Source: JACCZZ01 sp044227805
GTDB lineage: Bacteria; Bacteroidota; Bacteroidia; Chitinophagales; UBA10324
Length of the DNA stretch: 64,000 bases
Direction of reading: 5' to 3'
Assembly (NCBI GenBank): GCA_044227805.1
Contig: JBGAWA010000005.1
Span: 13,374 to 77,373 of the forward strand
Shown here: positions 24,599 through 34,054 of the stretch, one piece after another
How positions within the stretch are numbered: position 1 is the first letter of the stretch
How the letters are laid out: each line of letters begins with the position of its first letter
The notes under the pieces: model-generated
What the model saw: the letters and a program-made list of their open reading frames with translations, nothing else
What the model was told of the DNA's origin: nothing
Databases searched by the model: none
Made by a program: the position numbers and the translations under genes

Positions 24599-26446
24599 AT
24601 GTGCGGCATTGCAGGCTACTTTGCACCCAACCAACCGGCTGGCGCAGAAGTTTTAAGGCAAATGGTCCGCAGCCTTGCTCACCGCGGACCTGATGCGGAA
24701 GGATTCTATACCGATCACCTTGCCGGCCTTGGTCATCGCCGGCTCAGTATTATTGATGTTTCAGCAGCAGCCAATCAGCCGATGACCTCGCGCGACAGCA
24801 GATGGATTATGGTATACAACGGTGAAGTGTACAACTTCCGCGAGATTGCGAAGGAGCTGGCAACAACGCTGCGCACCCATTCAGATACTGAAGTGATACT
24901 GGAAGCCTTTGCAAAATGGGGACCTTCCGCCGTCAGCCGGTTCAATGGCATGTTTGCCATAGCATTGTATGATGTGGAAGAAAAGGGGTTATATCTCTTT
25001 CGCGACCGTATCGGTGTAAAACCATTATACTACGTGACTTTCGGCAACAAGTTTTTCTTTGCTTCCGAACTGAAAGCCATCACCTGCCTACAGGAAATAG
25101 CGCGTGAACTGCAACCCGATCAGGAAGCCATTGCGCTCTACCTGCAGCTTGGTTATATCCCGCAACCCTATACAATCTGGCAACAGGTGAAGAAATTTCC
25201 CAGTGGCAGCTATATGAAGATAACGGCGGACGGTCAGCAAATCATCCGCTGGTGGAAACCCGAAGAAGCCATTCATCCTGCTGTGATCAGTGATGTAAAA
25301 AGCGCGAAGGATCAGTTGTTGCAGCTATTGAGCAGCGCTGTCAGCTATCGCATGATCAGCGATGTGCCTTTCGGCACCTTTCTCAGCGGCGGTGTTGATT
25401 CATCACTTATTGCGGCACTTGCCCAGCGAAACAGCGCCTCCAAAATCAACACATTCACCATTGGCTTTCATGAAAAACAATTTAATGAAGCCACGCATGC
25501 CAAACAGATCGCGCAGCATCTGCACACTGATCACCACGAGCTGATGGTTACCCAGGAGGAAGCGATGGAACTGCTGGAAACATTTATTGATACCTATGAC
25601 GAACCCTTCGCGGATTCATCGGGCTTCCCTACACTGCTCATTTCGAGATGGGCCAGCCGCCAGGTGAAAATGGTGCTCACCGGCGACGGCGGTGATGAAC
25701 TGTTTATGGGATATGGTATGTACCGGTGGCCGCAATGGTTGCAAAACCCATTGGTGAGAATGGGGCGAATACCGATTGGCGCAGCACTCCAGGCACTGGG
25801 TGGCAAGTATGCACGTATTGCCTGGATGTTCAGGTATAGCAACACGGAGCTGATGAAACAACATATCTTTTCACAGGCACCCTATTTTTTTACAGACACG
25901 GAAATTGAATCACTGTTGATGCACCCCGCCAGTGTGCCGGTGTTACCTTCCTTTGCCACCACCGCCGGCAGGCACATGACGCCTGCGGAAGAACAGTCAT
26001 TTTTCGATCTTGAATATTACCTCAAAGATGACCTGCTGGTAAAGGTAGACCGCGCCAGTATGAAGTACGGTCTCGAATGCCGTACGCCATTCCTTGATTA
26101 CCGGGTGGTTGAATTTGCTTTGAATGTTTCGCCGAAAATGAAGATGAACCGGTCCCGCCTAAAAATTTTACCTTCCTTGGTATTAAAAGAGCTGCTGCCG
26201 CCTGAACTGTTTCAGCGTCCGAAACGCGGATTCTCCATCCCTTTGCTCCAATGGATGCAGCATGAATGGCATCACCTGCTGGATGATTATCTGTCGGAAG
26301 AAATTATCAGTCGTCATGGTGTGGTGCGCTATGCAACGGTCAGTTCACTGAAGAAAAAATTTCTTGCCGGTGAACATTATCTTTATAACCGCCTGTGGAA
26401 TCTGGTGGTTCTTCACCGGTGGTTTGAACAACACATCCGTAAATGA
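24599..26446 (+). CDS. asnB: Asparagine synthase (glutamine-hydrolysing) family amidotransferase
   Basis: 615 residues. The N-terminal class II glutaminase domain begins with the nucleophile Cys2 (MCGIAGYF) and has SLAHRGPDAEG and VYNGEVYNFRE; the synthetase domain has the ATP-pyrophosphatase loop FLSGGVDSSL at ~260 and LTGDGGDELFMGYGMY. Copies inside glycan loci often amidate a sugar carboxylate rather than make asparagine; here either is possible. First gene of a four-gene rightward operon; its stop is overlapped by the next ATG (ATGA). Confidence 0.88.
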   Translation: MCGIAGYFAPNQPAGAEVLRQMVRSLAHRGPDAEGFYTDHLAGLGHRRLSIIDVSAAANQPMTSRDSRWIMVYNGEVYNFREIAKELATTLRTHSDTEVILEAFAKWGPSAVSRFNGMFAIALYDVEEKGLYLFRDRIGVKPLYYVTFGNKFFFASELKAITCLQEIARELQPDQEAIALYLQLGYIPQPYTIWQQVKKFPSGSYMKITADGQQIIRWWKPEEAIHPAVISDVKSAKDQLLQLLSSAVSYRMISDVPFGTFLSGGVDSSLIAALAQRNSASKINTFTIGFHEKQFNEATHAKQIAQHLHTDHHELMVTQEEAMELLETFIDTYDEPFADSSGFPTLLISRWASRQVKMVLTGDGGDELFMGYGMYRWPQWLQNPLVRMGRIPIGAALQALGGKYARIAWMFRYSNTELMKQHIFSQAPYFFTDTEIESLLMHPASVPVLPSFATTAGRHMTPAEEQSFFDLEYYLKDDLLVKVDRASMKYGLECRTPFLDYRVVEFALNVSPKMKMNRSRLKILPSLVLKELLPPELFQRPKRGFSIPLLQWMQHEWHHLLDDYLSEEIISRHGVVRYATVSSLKKKFLAGEHYLYNRLWNLVVLHRWFEQHIRK

Positions 26447-27321
26447 CGAGCGAATCCACACATGAGCGCTGCCTGCTTTGTAATCATTCAAATCTTCGGT
26501 TAATGAAACGTTATGCAGCGCAACACCTCGTACAATGCGCCAACTGCGGTTTTGTGTTTGCGGGCCGCATTCCCGGCACCGACACCCTGATTCAGCACTA
26601 TGAAGGCTACGGCAGAAAAAATTACCGGTCACCTGTCACCGTCAAACGATATGAAGAGTTGCTGACCATTTTTGAAAAGTTCAGAAAGAGCAACAGGATG
26701 CTCGATGTCGGTTGCGGCATCGGCTATTTTCTGGAGGTGGCGAAAGCAAACAGATGGGAAGTGCAGGGTACCGAATACACTGATGAAGCCATTCGTATTT
26801 GCCGTGAGAAAGGATTACCCGTGCATCAGGGAGTGCTGCAGGTCGAAAACTATGAACCCTCCTCTTTTGATGTCATCACTTCTTTTGAAGTAATAGAACA
26901 CATCAATAATCCGAAAGAAGAAGTCAGCAAGTTTCATTCATTGCTGCGGAAAGGAGGCATCGTGTATGTTACCACACCTAACTTCCGGTCGCTGTCGAGG
27001 TTATTGCTCCGCGAAAAATGGAATGTCATCGCCTATCCTGAACATTTATCGTACTATACACAGGCCACATTAAATCGTTTATTTAGCGAAGCAGGATTCT
27101 CTTTGTTGACGATCCGGACGACAGGCCTGAGTATAACACGTTTAAAAACAAGCCTTAGCCTCTCCGGGCAATCCTTCATCTCGGCTACTTCTGATGATGA
27201 AAGGATAAGAGAAACGCTGGAATCTAACCGCTTGCTGAAAATGTTTAAATCAATGACCAATCAATTATTATCCTGGTTCAGTATCGGCGACTCCATTAAA
27301 GCTACCTTCATTAAAAACTGA
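26443..27321 (+). CDS. SAM-dependent methyltransferase with N-terminal four-cysteine domain
   Basis: 292 residues. The first ~35 residues hold two CxxC pairs (CLLCNHSN and CANCGFVF) that look like a small zinc ribbon. The Rossmann domain follows with MLDVGCGIGYFLEVAK and SFDVITSFEVIEHINNPKEEV, then VTTPNFRSL. This layout is common for methyltransferases in O-antigen clusters. Joined to AsnB by ATGA and to the next glycosyltransferase by a TGATG overlap. Confidence 0.86.
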   Translation: MTSESTHERCLLCNHSNLRLMKRYAAQHLVQCANCGFVFAGRIPGTDTLIQHYEGYGRKNYRSPVTVKRYEELLTIFEKFRKSNRMLDVGCGIGYFLEVAKANRWEVQGTEYTDEAIRICREKGLPVHQGVLQVENYEPSSFDVITSFEVIEHINNPKEEVSKFHSLLRKGGIVYVTTPNFRSLSRLLLREKWNVIAYPEHLSYYTQATLNRLFSEAGFSLLTIRTTGLSITRLKTSLSLSGQSFISATSDDERIRETLESNRLLKMFKSMTNQLLSWFSIGDSIKATFIKN

Positions 27322-28535
27322 TGGGGAAAACCATTCTATACATCTCCTACGATGGCCTCACCGATCCGCTTGGGCAGTCGCAGGTAATTCCATATCTCGC
27401 CGGCCTTGCAGCACGGGAACACATCATTCACGTCGTGAGTGCAGAAAAAAAGGACCGCTTCGCCGGAAGCAGCTTCCTGCGAAGGAGACTGAAAGAAATG
27501 AAAATCCATTGGCATCCGGTTTCATATTCCAATAAGTATCCCGGGCTATCCGCTTATCTCACCTACAGGCGTTTGCGCAGTGAGGCAGTGCAGCTGCTGA
27601 TCAGCAGTCGCCCACATATTGTTCATTGCCGCAGCTATATTCCCGCATTGATCGGGCTGGAGTTCAAAAAAGAATCCGCCATCAAGTTCCTCTTTGATAT
27701 GCGCGGATTCTGGGCCGATGAACGGGTAGAAGGCGGTATTTGGAACATGCAGCATTGGTGGTACAGAAAGGCCTATGATTTTTTCAAACGCAAGGAAGCA
27801 GCGTTCTTATCGGCGAGTGATGCCATTATCAGCCTTACTGAAAATGCACGCATGGATTTGCTGCAACGTCACCTGCCGTCGCTGACGGCGGAAAAGATTA
27901 CCGTGATTCCCTGCTGTGCTGATCTTGATTTTTTCTCTGAAAAGAATGCTGCGCCAAACCGGATCGCTCTTCGTAACGAAATCGGTATTGGGGCGGAGGA
28001 TTATATTCTTTGTTATGCAGGCTCCGTTGGTAGCTGGTACCTGTTAAAAGAGATGTTGCAGTTTTATAAACACCTGCATGATATACTTCCTGCAGCGAAG
28101 TTCCTCATTATTACGCTCGACAATCCCGAACTGATCCGGCAACAGGCCAGCCAGTTACAGCTGCCACCCGGCTGCCTATTTATCAGGGAGTCGGCCAGGA
28201 TCATGATGCCCCGTTATCTAAGTATTGCCAATGCCGCTGTCTTCTTCATAAAAAATTCATTTTCAAAAAAAGCATCTTCGCCCACCAAGATGGGTGAATT
28301 TATGAGCATGGGAATTCCTATGGTTTGCAATGCAGGCATCGGTGATGTTGATTCGATCATGCAGACAACACAGGCCGGTATCGTATTGTCAGCCCTCGAC
28401 GATGCGTCCATGAAGGAAGGTGCGGCCCGATTGCTAAACACTACTTTCTCCCGGCAGGCCATAATAAGCGCCGCACAGTATTATTCGCTTAAAAAAGGAA
28501 TTCAGCTCTATCACCAGGTTTATACTTCCTGCTGA
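27321..28535 (+). CDS. Family 4 glycosyltransferase
   Basis: 404 residues. ILYISYDGLTDPLGQSQVIPYLAGL is the signature opening of a GT4 subgroup; IKFLFDMRGFWADERVEGGIW follows in the acceptor domain; CYAGSVGSWYLLKEMLQFYKHL and SFSKKASSPTKMGEFMSMGIPMVCN form the donor domain. Third gene of the AsnB operon. Confidence 0.88.
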   Translation: MGKTILYISYDGLTDPLGQSQVIPYLAGLAAREHIIHVVSAEKKDRFAGSSFLRRRLKEMKIHWHPVSYSNKYPGLSAYLTYRRLRSEAVQLLISSRPHIVHCRSYIPALIGLEFKKESAIKFLFDMRGFWADERVEGGIWNMQHWWYRKAYDFFKRKEAAFLSASDAIISLTENARMDLLQRHLPSLTAEKITVIPCCADLDFFSEKNAAPNRIALRNEIGIGAEDYILCYAGSVGSWYLLKEMLQFYKHLHDILPAAKFLIITLDNPELIRQQASQLQLPPGCLFIRESARIMMPRYLSIANAAVFFIKNSFSKKASSPTKMGEFMSMGIPMVCNAGIGDVDSIMQTTQAGIVLSALDDASMKEGAARLLNTTFSRQAIISAAQYYSLKKGIQLYHQVYTSC

Positions 28536-28541
28536 ACGAAG

Positions 28542-29645
28542 ATGGCCACCGCTCCGGTTCACATATTATTCATCGGCCCTCACCGGCCTGACAGAAATGC
28601 CAGCCAGCGTTTCAGGATAGAGCAGTTCATTCCATACCTCGAAGCGGCAGCCTTCAAATGTGACTACTCCTGGTTTCTGAATGAAAAAGACGACCGAATT
28701 TTTTACCGTCGTGGCAGCATGTTGCAAAAAGGACTGGTTTTTCTGAAAGCGATCATGATCCGCGCACGCGATGCGATGCAAGCGGGCAGATATGATATCA
28801 TTTTTGTTCAGCGGGAAGCGCTGATGACCGGTTCGGTATTCTTTGAAAAACAATTTGCGCGCTCAAAGGCAAAAATGGTTTTTGATTTTGATGATGCTAT
28901 CTGGCTGGAAGATACCAGCGAAGCCAACCAGTCATTCAGATGGCTGAAACGACCCGCAAAAACCGCAGAAATAATTGCCATGGCGGATCATGTTATTGCC
29001 GGCAACAGTTACCTCGCACGTTATGCACAACAGTATAACATTCATGTCACCATCGTTCCGACAGTAGTGGATACCACGCGTTATTCCGACACCGGTACCG
29101 CCTATCGCCCCGATAAGCCGGTGGTGATCGGCTGGATGGGAAGCCACTCCACCATGAAGCATTTTCGCCTGCTGCTGCCTGTGCTGAAAAAACTGAAGGA
29201 AAAGTATCAAGAACAAATCATGATTAAAGTGGTTACCGACAAAAGCAGCAATGCCATCGAGCCCTGGATAGTGCAGGAACCATGGAGCAGTGAACGGGAG
29301 CTGGAGCTCCTTCGCAGTTTCGATATTGGAGTGATGCCACTGCCGGATGATGAGTGGTCGAAAGGAAAATGCGGTTTCAAAGCCATTCAATACATGGCCA
29401 TGAAAATTCCTGCTGTGGTTGCCGCCGTTGGCGTTAATACGTCTATCATCACACAGGGTGTTAATGGATTTATTGCCGCTCATGATGAAGAATGGGAGAA
29501 ATACCTGTCGATACTGATTGATGATCACGGCACCAGGCAAGCAATAGGACTGGCAGCCAGAAAAACAGTGGAACAACATTATTCTGTGCAGTCACAGCTT
29601 CCCATATTGGAAGCCCTTTTTCGGTCATTGGCCGGCAAGCCATAA
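28542..29645 (+). CDS. Family 4-type glycosyltransferase
   Basis: 367 residues. The N-terminal half has a Rossmann-like start (HILFIGPHRPDRNASQRFRIEQFIPYL) and the strand AKMVFDFDDAIWLEDTSE, characteristic of a GT4-like group in which the DFDDA motif follows the third strand. The donor half has VIGWMGSHSTMKHFRLLLPVLKKL and GFKAIQYMAMKIPAVVAAVG. Last gene of the AsnB operon, ending 31 bp before the convergent membrane-protein gene. Confidence 0.83.
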   Translation: MATAPVHILFIGPHRPDRNASQRFRIEQFIPYLEAAAFKCDYSWFLNEKDDRIFYRRGSMLQKGLVFLKAIMIRARDAMQAGRYDIIFVQREALMTGSVFFEKQFARSKAKMVFDFDDAIWLEDTSEANQSFRWLKRPAKTAEIIAMADHVIAGNSYLARYAQQYNIHVTIVPTVVDTTRYSDTGTAYRPDKPVVIGWMGSHSTMKHFRLLLPVLKKLKEKYQEQIMIKVVTDKSSNAIEPWIVQEPWSSERELELLRSFDIGVMPLPDDEWSKGKCGFKAIQYMAMKIPAVVAAVGVNTSIITQGVNGFIAAHDEEWEKYLSILIDDHGTRQAIGLAARKTVEQHYSVQSQLPILEALFRSLAGKP

Positions 29646-29676
29646 TAGCCGCAAGCTGCCTGTCAACATCGTGCCC

Positions 29677-31107
29677 TTATTCAGCTGTCGCAAGCGGAAC
29701 ATCAATGGCTGCAGGTATAAACGGTGGTTTTTTACGCATCTGTTTCTTTTCTTTCAGCTGCTGCTGACGCTCCACCCTGGTGAGATGGTTCAGCACAATC
29801 AGACCCACGAGGAAAAATGGAATACACGGAATTTTATACCGCACAAGGGCGCCAAAATTATACGAGGTGAATCCGACAGCAAAAGAAAAGACAATAGCGA
29901 AGAAAAAGCAGAAGAACAGATCTGGATGCGAAAAGATGGAGATTACTATTCTTCCGATGCCGTTCTTATAAAAAATATACAAGGTAAAGCCCATAATAAA
30001 AATACTCTCCAGCGCAGCAATCAGCATCACCGAGTTATTAGCTTCCCACAAATAGGGGCGGAAGAGTGTCACATTCACGGCCACCGGTATCTTGCTGATG
30101 ATACTCGTCCAGCTTCCATCCATATGTCCCAAACTATAGCCGGAAGCATTGGCATTTTCGGCAAGATAGCCATGCCACTGCTGAAACCGTTCGGATGTGC
30201 TGATTACATTGTTGAGCGAGAACTGTTCAAATTCTGCTCCCAACCGGTTAACCATCAGGAATCCAAACCCGATCGCTGTTGCCAGCACGGAAGGGCCGGC
30301 GATAACCCGCAGGAACTGGTTGCGGATTTTTTTCCGGTAGGTTAAAAAAATCCACAGCAGAAGAGCAGGGATAAAGCTGATGATGATGTAGGCCTTTACT
30401 TCCAGCGCAATGTAACCGGTGATAAAAAGTATCAGGCTGTTGCGGATAATATTTTTTCGCTTAAAAAATATCTGGTGTGAAGAGTAGGTTACCCATCCCA
30501 AGCAGCCAAACGTTATCGAATCTTTGAGTATGCCGGATCCCCAGAAGAAAACCGATGGAACAAATAACACAGCCCAGGCCAGCGGTGTGGTGAGTTGCGG
30601 ATACATGGAAACAAATGTTTTGAGCAACACCCAGGCACCGGTGAAGGACAACGCGGCAATCATCACTGACATGGCAGGATAAGAATGAAAAGTCAACACG
30701 CTCAGTAATCCGTAAATCTTATCAGACATCCAGCCGGAAGGATCGTGAAAGTAAGTAACGCCCCGTGTAAATTCATACGTGTTCATGGTGATCTCATTAG
30801 AACGCAGCATCAATAAATCGAAAAAGGCACCGTACGATCGCTGCAGGGCAAGATTAAACGCATTGGCATCTTTATAATAGTAAAAAGTATCGCCACCGCC
30901 ATTGTAATAAAAGAGGTAGATAATGCCCAATGAAAGCGCACCAACAATCCTGATAGCGAGGCCAGGAATGAAATACTTTCTCAGTGGCGAGTGATCATAG
31001 CGAAAATTCCGGTAGAGATACGCTATCAGGAAGATCGCTATCAAATAGACCGGCAGCAGGAAGATATCCTGAAAATAAAAAACTTTTATGCCTTCACCCC
31101 TGAACAT
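29677..31107 (-). CDS. Polytopic membrane protein, candidate glycan polymerase or glycosyltransferase
   Basis: 476 residues with about ten hydrophobic segments. An extracytoplasmic loop after the second segment carries YYNGGGDTFYYYKDANAFN, whose aspartates recall the acidic first loop of GT-C enzymes, and a second loop has SAYNF-like SYNFGALVRYKIPCIPFF near the end. The C-terminal ~35 residues are very basic (RQQQLKEKKQMRKKPP). I do not recognise the family. The position at the edge of the glycan locus suggests a Wzy-like polymerase or a GT-C transferase. Transcribed alone, convergent with the AsnB operon. Confidence 0.6.
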   Translation of the reverse strand: MFRGEGIKVFYFQDIFLLPVYLIAIFLIAYLYRNFRYDHSPLRKYFIPGLAIRIVGALSLGIIYLFYYNGGGDTFYYYKDANAFNLALQRSYGAFFDLLMLRSNEITMNTYEFTRGVTYFHDPSGWMSDKIYGLLSVLTFHSYPAMSVMIAALSFTGAWVLLKTFVSMYPQLTTPLAWAVLFVPSVFFWGSGILKDSITFGCLGWVTYSSHQIFFKRKNIIRNSLILFITGYIALEVKAYIIISFIPALLLWIFLTYRKKIRNQFLRVIAGPSVLATAIGFGFLMVNRLGAEFEQFSLNNVISTSERFQQWHGYLAENANASGYSLGHMDGSWTSIISKIPVAVNVTLFRPYLWEANNSVMLIAALESIFIMGFTLYIFYKNGIGRIVISIFSHPDLFFCFFFAIVFSFAVGFTSYNFGALVRYKIPCIPFFLVGLIVLNHLTRVERQQQLKEKKQMRKKPPFIPAAIDVPLATAE

Positions 31108-31123
31108 CCTGAAATAAAATTAA

Positions 31124-31156
31124 CCCTCATTTTGAAATTCAAAACAGAAATGGGTT
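31124..31156 (+). repeat. Partial, decayed copy of the 152-bp element
   Basis: Matches only the left ~33 bases (CCCTCATTTTGAAATTCAAA, then GAAATGGG). It lies just upstream of the membrane-protein gene. Confidence 0.45.
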
Positions 31157-31186
31157 GAATGCTGATGTATCCTGCATAAAGAAACC

Positions 31187-32344
31187 CTATACTTTCTGCA
31201 GCCGCTCAGCAGCTTTTTCCAATGTTTCATTTTCCTTCGCGAAACAAAACCGCAACATCTTCCTGTCAATACCATGATGATAAAAAACCGACGTAGGAAT
31301 GGCCGCTACTCCTGCTTCCTTTGTCAGACGCACCGCAAAGTCTGTATCTTTTTCATTGCTGATTACTTTGTAGCTCAACAGCTGAAAGTAACTGCCGGCG
31401 GCTGGCTTTGCTTTGAATCTTGACCCTTCCGTCAGTTTCAGAAAATAGTTGCGCTTCTCTTCATAGAAGGTACGGAGTCCCAGATAGTGCATGGGATCCT
31501 TCATCATCTCAGCAAAGGCATATTGAACAGGTGTATTGGCGGAGAAAACAATAAACTGATGTGCCTTTCTGAACTCTCTCATCAATTCTGCCGGTGCAAG
31601 GCAATAACCCATTTTCCAGCCGGTGTTATGATATGTTTTGCCGAAGGAGAAAACGACGAAGCTTCTTTCTGCAAGCTTCGGATAACGCATCACGCTCTGG
31701 TGTTCCAGGCCATCAAAAATGATGTGCTCATAGACTTCATCACTCAGGATAATGATGTCGGTATTTTGAGTCAGCTTCTGCAGTTGTTTCATATCCTGCG
31801 CCGTCATCACCATACCGCTTGGGTTGTGGGGCGTATTGATGATGATCATCTTCGTGCGCTGGTTGATGAGTTTCTTTACGGCGTTCCAGTCAATAACATA
31901 GTCAGGTACTTCCAGCTCCACGTAGATGGCAATACCTCCGTTCAGCTCAACAGATGGCGCATAACAATCATATGCGGGTTCAAAGATGATAACCTCATCA
32001 CCTTCCTCCACCACTGCGGTGATGGCTGCATAGATGGCTTCGGTGCCTCCTGCCGTAACGGTCACCTCTGTTTCCGGGTGATAATTCGCGGCATAAAGAC
32101 TTTCAGCCTTCGCTGCAATAGCTTCGCGAAGCGGCAATATACCCGGCATAGGCGCGTATTGATTCAGCCCTTTGCGCATGAATTGCTCCACCAGGGAGAT
32201 CAATCGCGCATCACACATAAAATCAGGAAAGCCCTGCGACAGATTGATGGCGCCATGTTCCTGTGCAAGGGCTGACATAATCGTAAAAATAGTAGTGCCG
32301 GTTTTGGGCAGTTTTGATTTTACATGTGCAGGATAATCAGGCAT
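31187..32344 (-). CDS. Class I aminotransferase, methionine-aminotransferase (YbdL)-like
   Basis: 385 residues, fold-type I PLP enzyme. AINLSQGFPDF, TAGGTEAIYAAI, IINTPHNPSGMVM and the PLP lysine in SFGKTYHNTGWKMGYCLAP are all present. The pattern matches the YbdL/kynurenine-aminotransferase branch that transaminates methionine, phenylalanine or kynurenine. The kynurenine genes lie ~19 kb away, so a functional link is only possible. A 262-codon antisense frame inside is a shadow. Confidence 0.85.
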   Translation of the reverse strand: MPDYPAHVKSKLPKTGTTIFTIMSALAQEHGAINLSQGFPDFMCDARLISLVEQFMRKGLNQYAPMPGILPLREAIAAKAESLYAANYHPETEVTVTAGGTEAIYAAITAVVEEGDEVIIFEPAYDCYAPSVELNGGIAIYVELEVPDYVIDWNAVKKLINQRTKMIIINTPHNPSGMVMTAQDMKQLQKLTQNTDIIILSDEVYEHIIFDGLEHQSVMRYPKLAERSFVVFSFGKTYHNTGWKMGYCLAPAELMREFRKAHQFIVFSANTPVQYAFAEMMKDPMHYLGLRTFYEEKRNYFLKLTEGSRFKAKPAAGSYFQLLSYKVISNEKDTDFAVRLTKEAGVAAIPTSVFYHHGIDRKMLRFCFAKENETLEKAAERLQKV

Positions 32345-32590
32345 CGTAGTATCTATAGTTTATGAAAAGTTTTATTACATGTACTGCTTTCAAAACAAGC
32401 CGATCCGTAAGAGCCATACCGCTGCAATATTGATAATATTTGCCGCATGCTATAAAAAGATAAGGTTCAGCATGAAAACAATTAAAGCAAGTATGAAAAA
32501 ATTATGGTGATCAGGTGAGAATTCTCTTTCTTTGCTTTGATCGCCAACAAGTTTCTGACTGCAAGTTAAATTCAGGAAACGAACTGACCA

Positions 32591-33328
32591 ATGTTTTTTA
32601 TTATCATCCTGACCACATTGCTGCTCACTTCTCCCGGTTACCTGACTGACACTTCTACTGCTATAGATGCCACTGCCGGATATGAATGGTGGGATCAGTG
32701 GCTAAAAAAAAATGTGTCCGGTAAAGGCGAGGTGAATTACAAAAACATGAAGCCCGAGTTGGCTGCCCTGCAGTCATTCATTGCCGAAATGGGCAGAAAG
32801 GTGCCCGCCGCCGAAGCCAGCAGGAATGAACAACTGGCCTACTGGATCAACCTGTACAATGCCGCTACCATTCAGCTTGTGCTTCAGTCTTACCCGGTTA
32901 AAAGTATCCGCGACATCAGCAATGGCAAACCGTGGGACGATGTTTTTATTACGGCAGGTGCCAGAAAATATTCGCTCAATAATATTGAACATGATATTCT
33001 GCGAAAACAATTTGCCGATCCGCGTATCCATTTTGCCATTAACTGTGCAGCCAAATCATGCCCCAAGCTGCTGAATGCCGCTTTTGACAAGGACCGGCTC
33101 GATATGCAACTGAACAGTCTTGCCAAATCATTCGTCAATGACCCCTCCAAAAATAAAATCACCGCTACACAAATTGATATTTCAGAAATATTCAACTGGT
33201 ATCGGCAGGACTTCACACAGCAGGGCAGTCTGATAGACTTTCTCAATACCTGGTCGGCTGTTAGAATATCAGCTTCCGCATCCATCCATTATCTGAACTA
33301 TGACTGGAGTTTAAACGAATTACCATGA
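32591..33328 (+). CDS. DUF547 family exported protein
   Basis: 245 residues with an N-terminal signal sequence (hydrophobic residues 2-15). DUF547 signatures: GEVNYKNMK, the NEQLAYWINLYNAATIQLVL block, KPWDDVFITAGARKYSLNNIEHDILRKQF and IHFAINCAAKSCPKLL (Cys pair). Its biochemical function is unknown; DUF547 genes recur next to arsenosugar-type genes in Bacteroidota, and this one overlaps the TIGR04282-type transferase by 4 bp (ATGA), which supports a shared role. Confidence 0.85.
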   Translation: MFFIIILTTLLLTSPGYLTDTSTAIDATAGYEWWDQWLKKNVSGKGEVNYKNMKPELAALQSFIAEMGRKVPAAEASRNEQLAYWINLYNAATIQLVLQSYPVKSIRDISNGKPWDDVFITAGARKYSLNNIEHDILRKQFADPRIHFAINCAAKSCPKLLNAAFDKDRLDMQLNSLAKSFVNDPSKNKITATQIDISEIFNWYRQDFTQQGSLIDFLNTWSAVRISASASIHYLNYDWSLNELP

Positions 33329-33930
33329 AGCAGCACGACAGTTTACTGATGATTTTTGTAAAGAACCCTGTGCCGGGAAAAGTGAAAACCCGCCTGGCAA
33401 AGACGATGGGTGAAGAAAAAGCGATGGAGATTTACCGGCAATTGCTCGATCACACCCATAAGACAACACAGAAACTGGCAATGGATAAAATCGTTTTTTA
33501 TTCAGATGAAATATTGAACGAGGACATTTGGGAAGAAAAAAATTATGGCAAGAAGCTGCAGGAAGGAAGTGATCTCGGGAAGCGTATGGCAAATGCGTTC
33601 AAGTATGCTTTCAGCAAAGCCTATCGCAAAGCCATTATCATTGGCAGCGATTGTTTCGATATTACTCCTAAAATTATCAATGAAGCATTCGCCGCTTTGC
33701 CGGCCAATAATTTTGTAATTGGTCCTTCTCACGATGGCGGCTACTATCTGCTGGGCATGTCAACTTTTTATGCCTCCCTTTTCAAAAACAAAAGATGGAG
33801 CTCAGATGAAGTGTTGCATGATACCCTGGTAGATATCCGTAATATCAACGGCTCCTATAAATTACTCAAGGAGCTCACCGATATTGACACCGAAGCAGAT
33901 CTGGAGGCTGTAGGAAAAGGAATTTCCTGA
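33325..33930 (+). CDS. TIGR04282-type glycosyltransferase-like protein (DUF2064)
   Basis: 201 residues with a nucleotidyltransferase-like GT-A fold. LMIFVKNPVPGKVKTRLAKTMGEEKA is the signature N-terminus of the family, IIGSDCFDITPKIINEAF carries the DxD-like residues and FVIGPSHDGGYYLLG the final conserved block. Family members sit in arsenosugar clusters and are thought to work with ArsS. Here the protein is in an overlapping pair with DUF547 and followed by a hairpin terminator, then PNP, AhpD-like and ArsS-like genes on the same strand. Confidence 0.88.
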   Translation: MKQHDSLLMIFVKNPVPGKVKTRLAKTMGEEKAMEIYRQLLDHTHKTTQKLAMDKIVFYSDEILNEDIWEEKNYGKKLQEGSDLGKRMANAFKYAFSKAYRKAIIIGSDCFDITPKIINEAFAALPANNFVIGPSHDGGYYLLGMSTFYASLFKNKRWSSDEVLHDTLVDIRNINGSYKLLKELTDIDTEADLEAVGKGIS

Positions 33931-33945
33931 AGACAGAGCAGGATA

Positions 33946-33975
33946 GAGCAACACTCCGTGTTACTCACTTTTTTC
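33946..33975 (+). terminator. Likely rho-independent terminator
   Basis: Stem 33946-33954 (GAGCAACAC) with 33958-33966 (GTGTTACTC), 8 of 9 pairs, loop TCC, followed by ACTTTTTTC. It lies 16 bp after the transferase gene and separates it from the PNP gene. Confidence 0.55.
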
Positions 33976-34054
33976 ATTGTTATCGTGCGGAAGGAGTCCG
34001 CTGAAATATCTAATTCATTCCATTGATGATGAATAGCAACAATTCTTATTTCTG

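Noticed and set aside
10396..26446. Exosortase (XrtA/PEP-CTERM) polysaccharide locus
   Set aside because: FemAB-like, deacetylase and AsnB-like genes recall such loci, but no exosortase, PEP-CTERM protein or EpsI-like gene is present and the exporter is Wzm/Wzt.
29671..30345. 224-codon frame opposite the membrane-protein gene
   Set aside because: Shadow of the hydrophobic gene on the other strand; composition dominated by Lys, Gln and His with no domain.
31487..32275. 262-codon antisense frame
   Set aside because: Exact antisense of a well-conserved aminotransferase, rich in His/Arg/Cys, as expected from a shadow of that reading frame.
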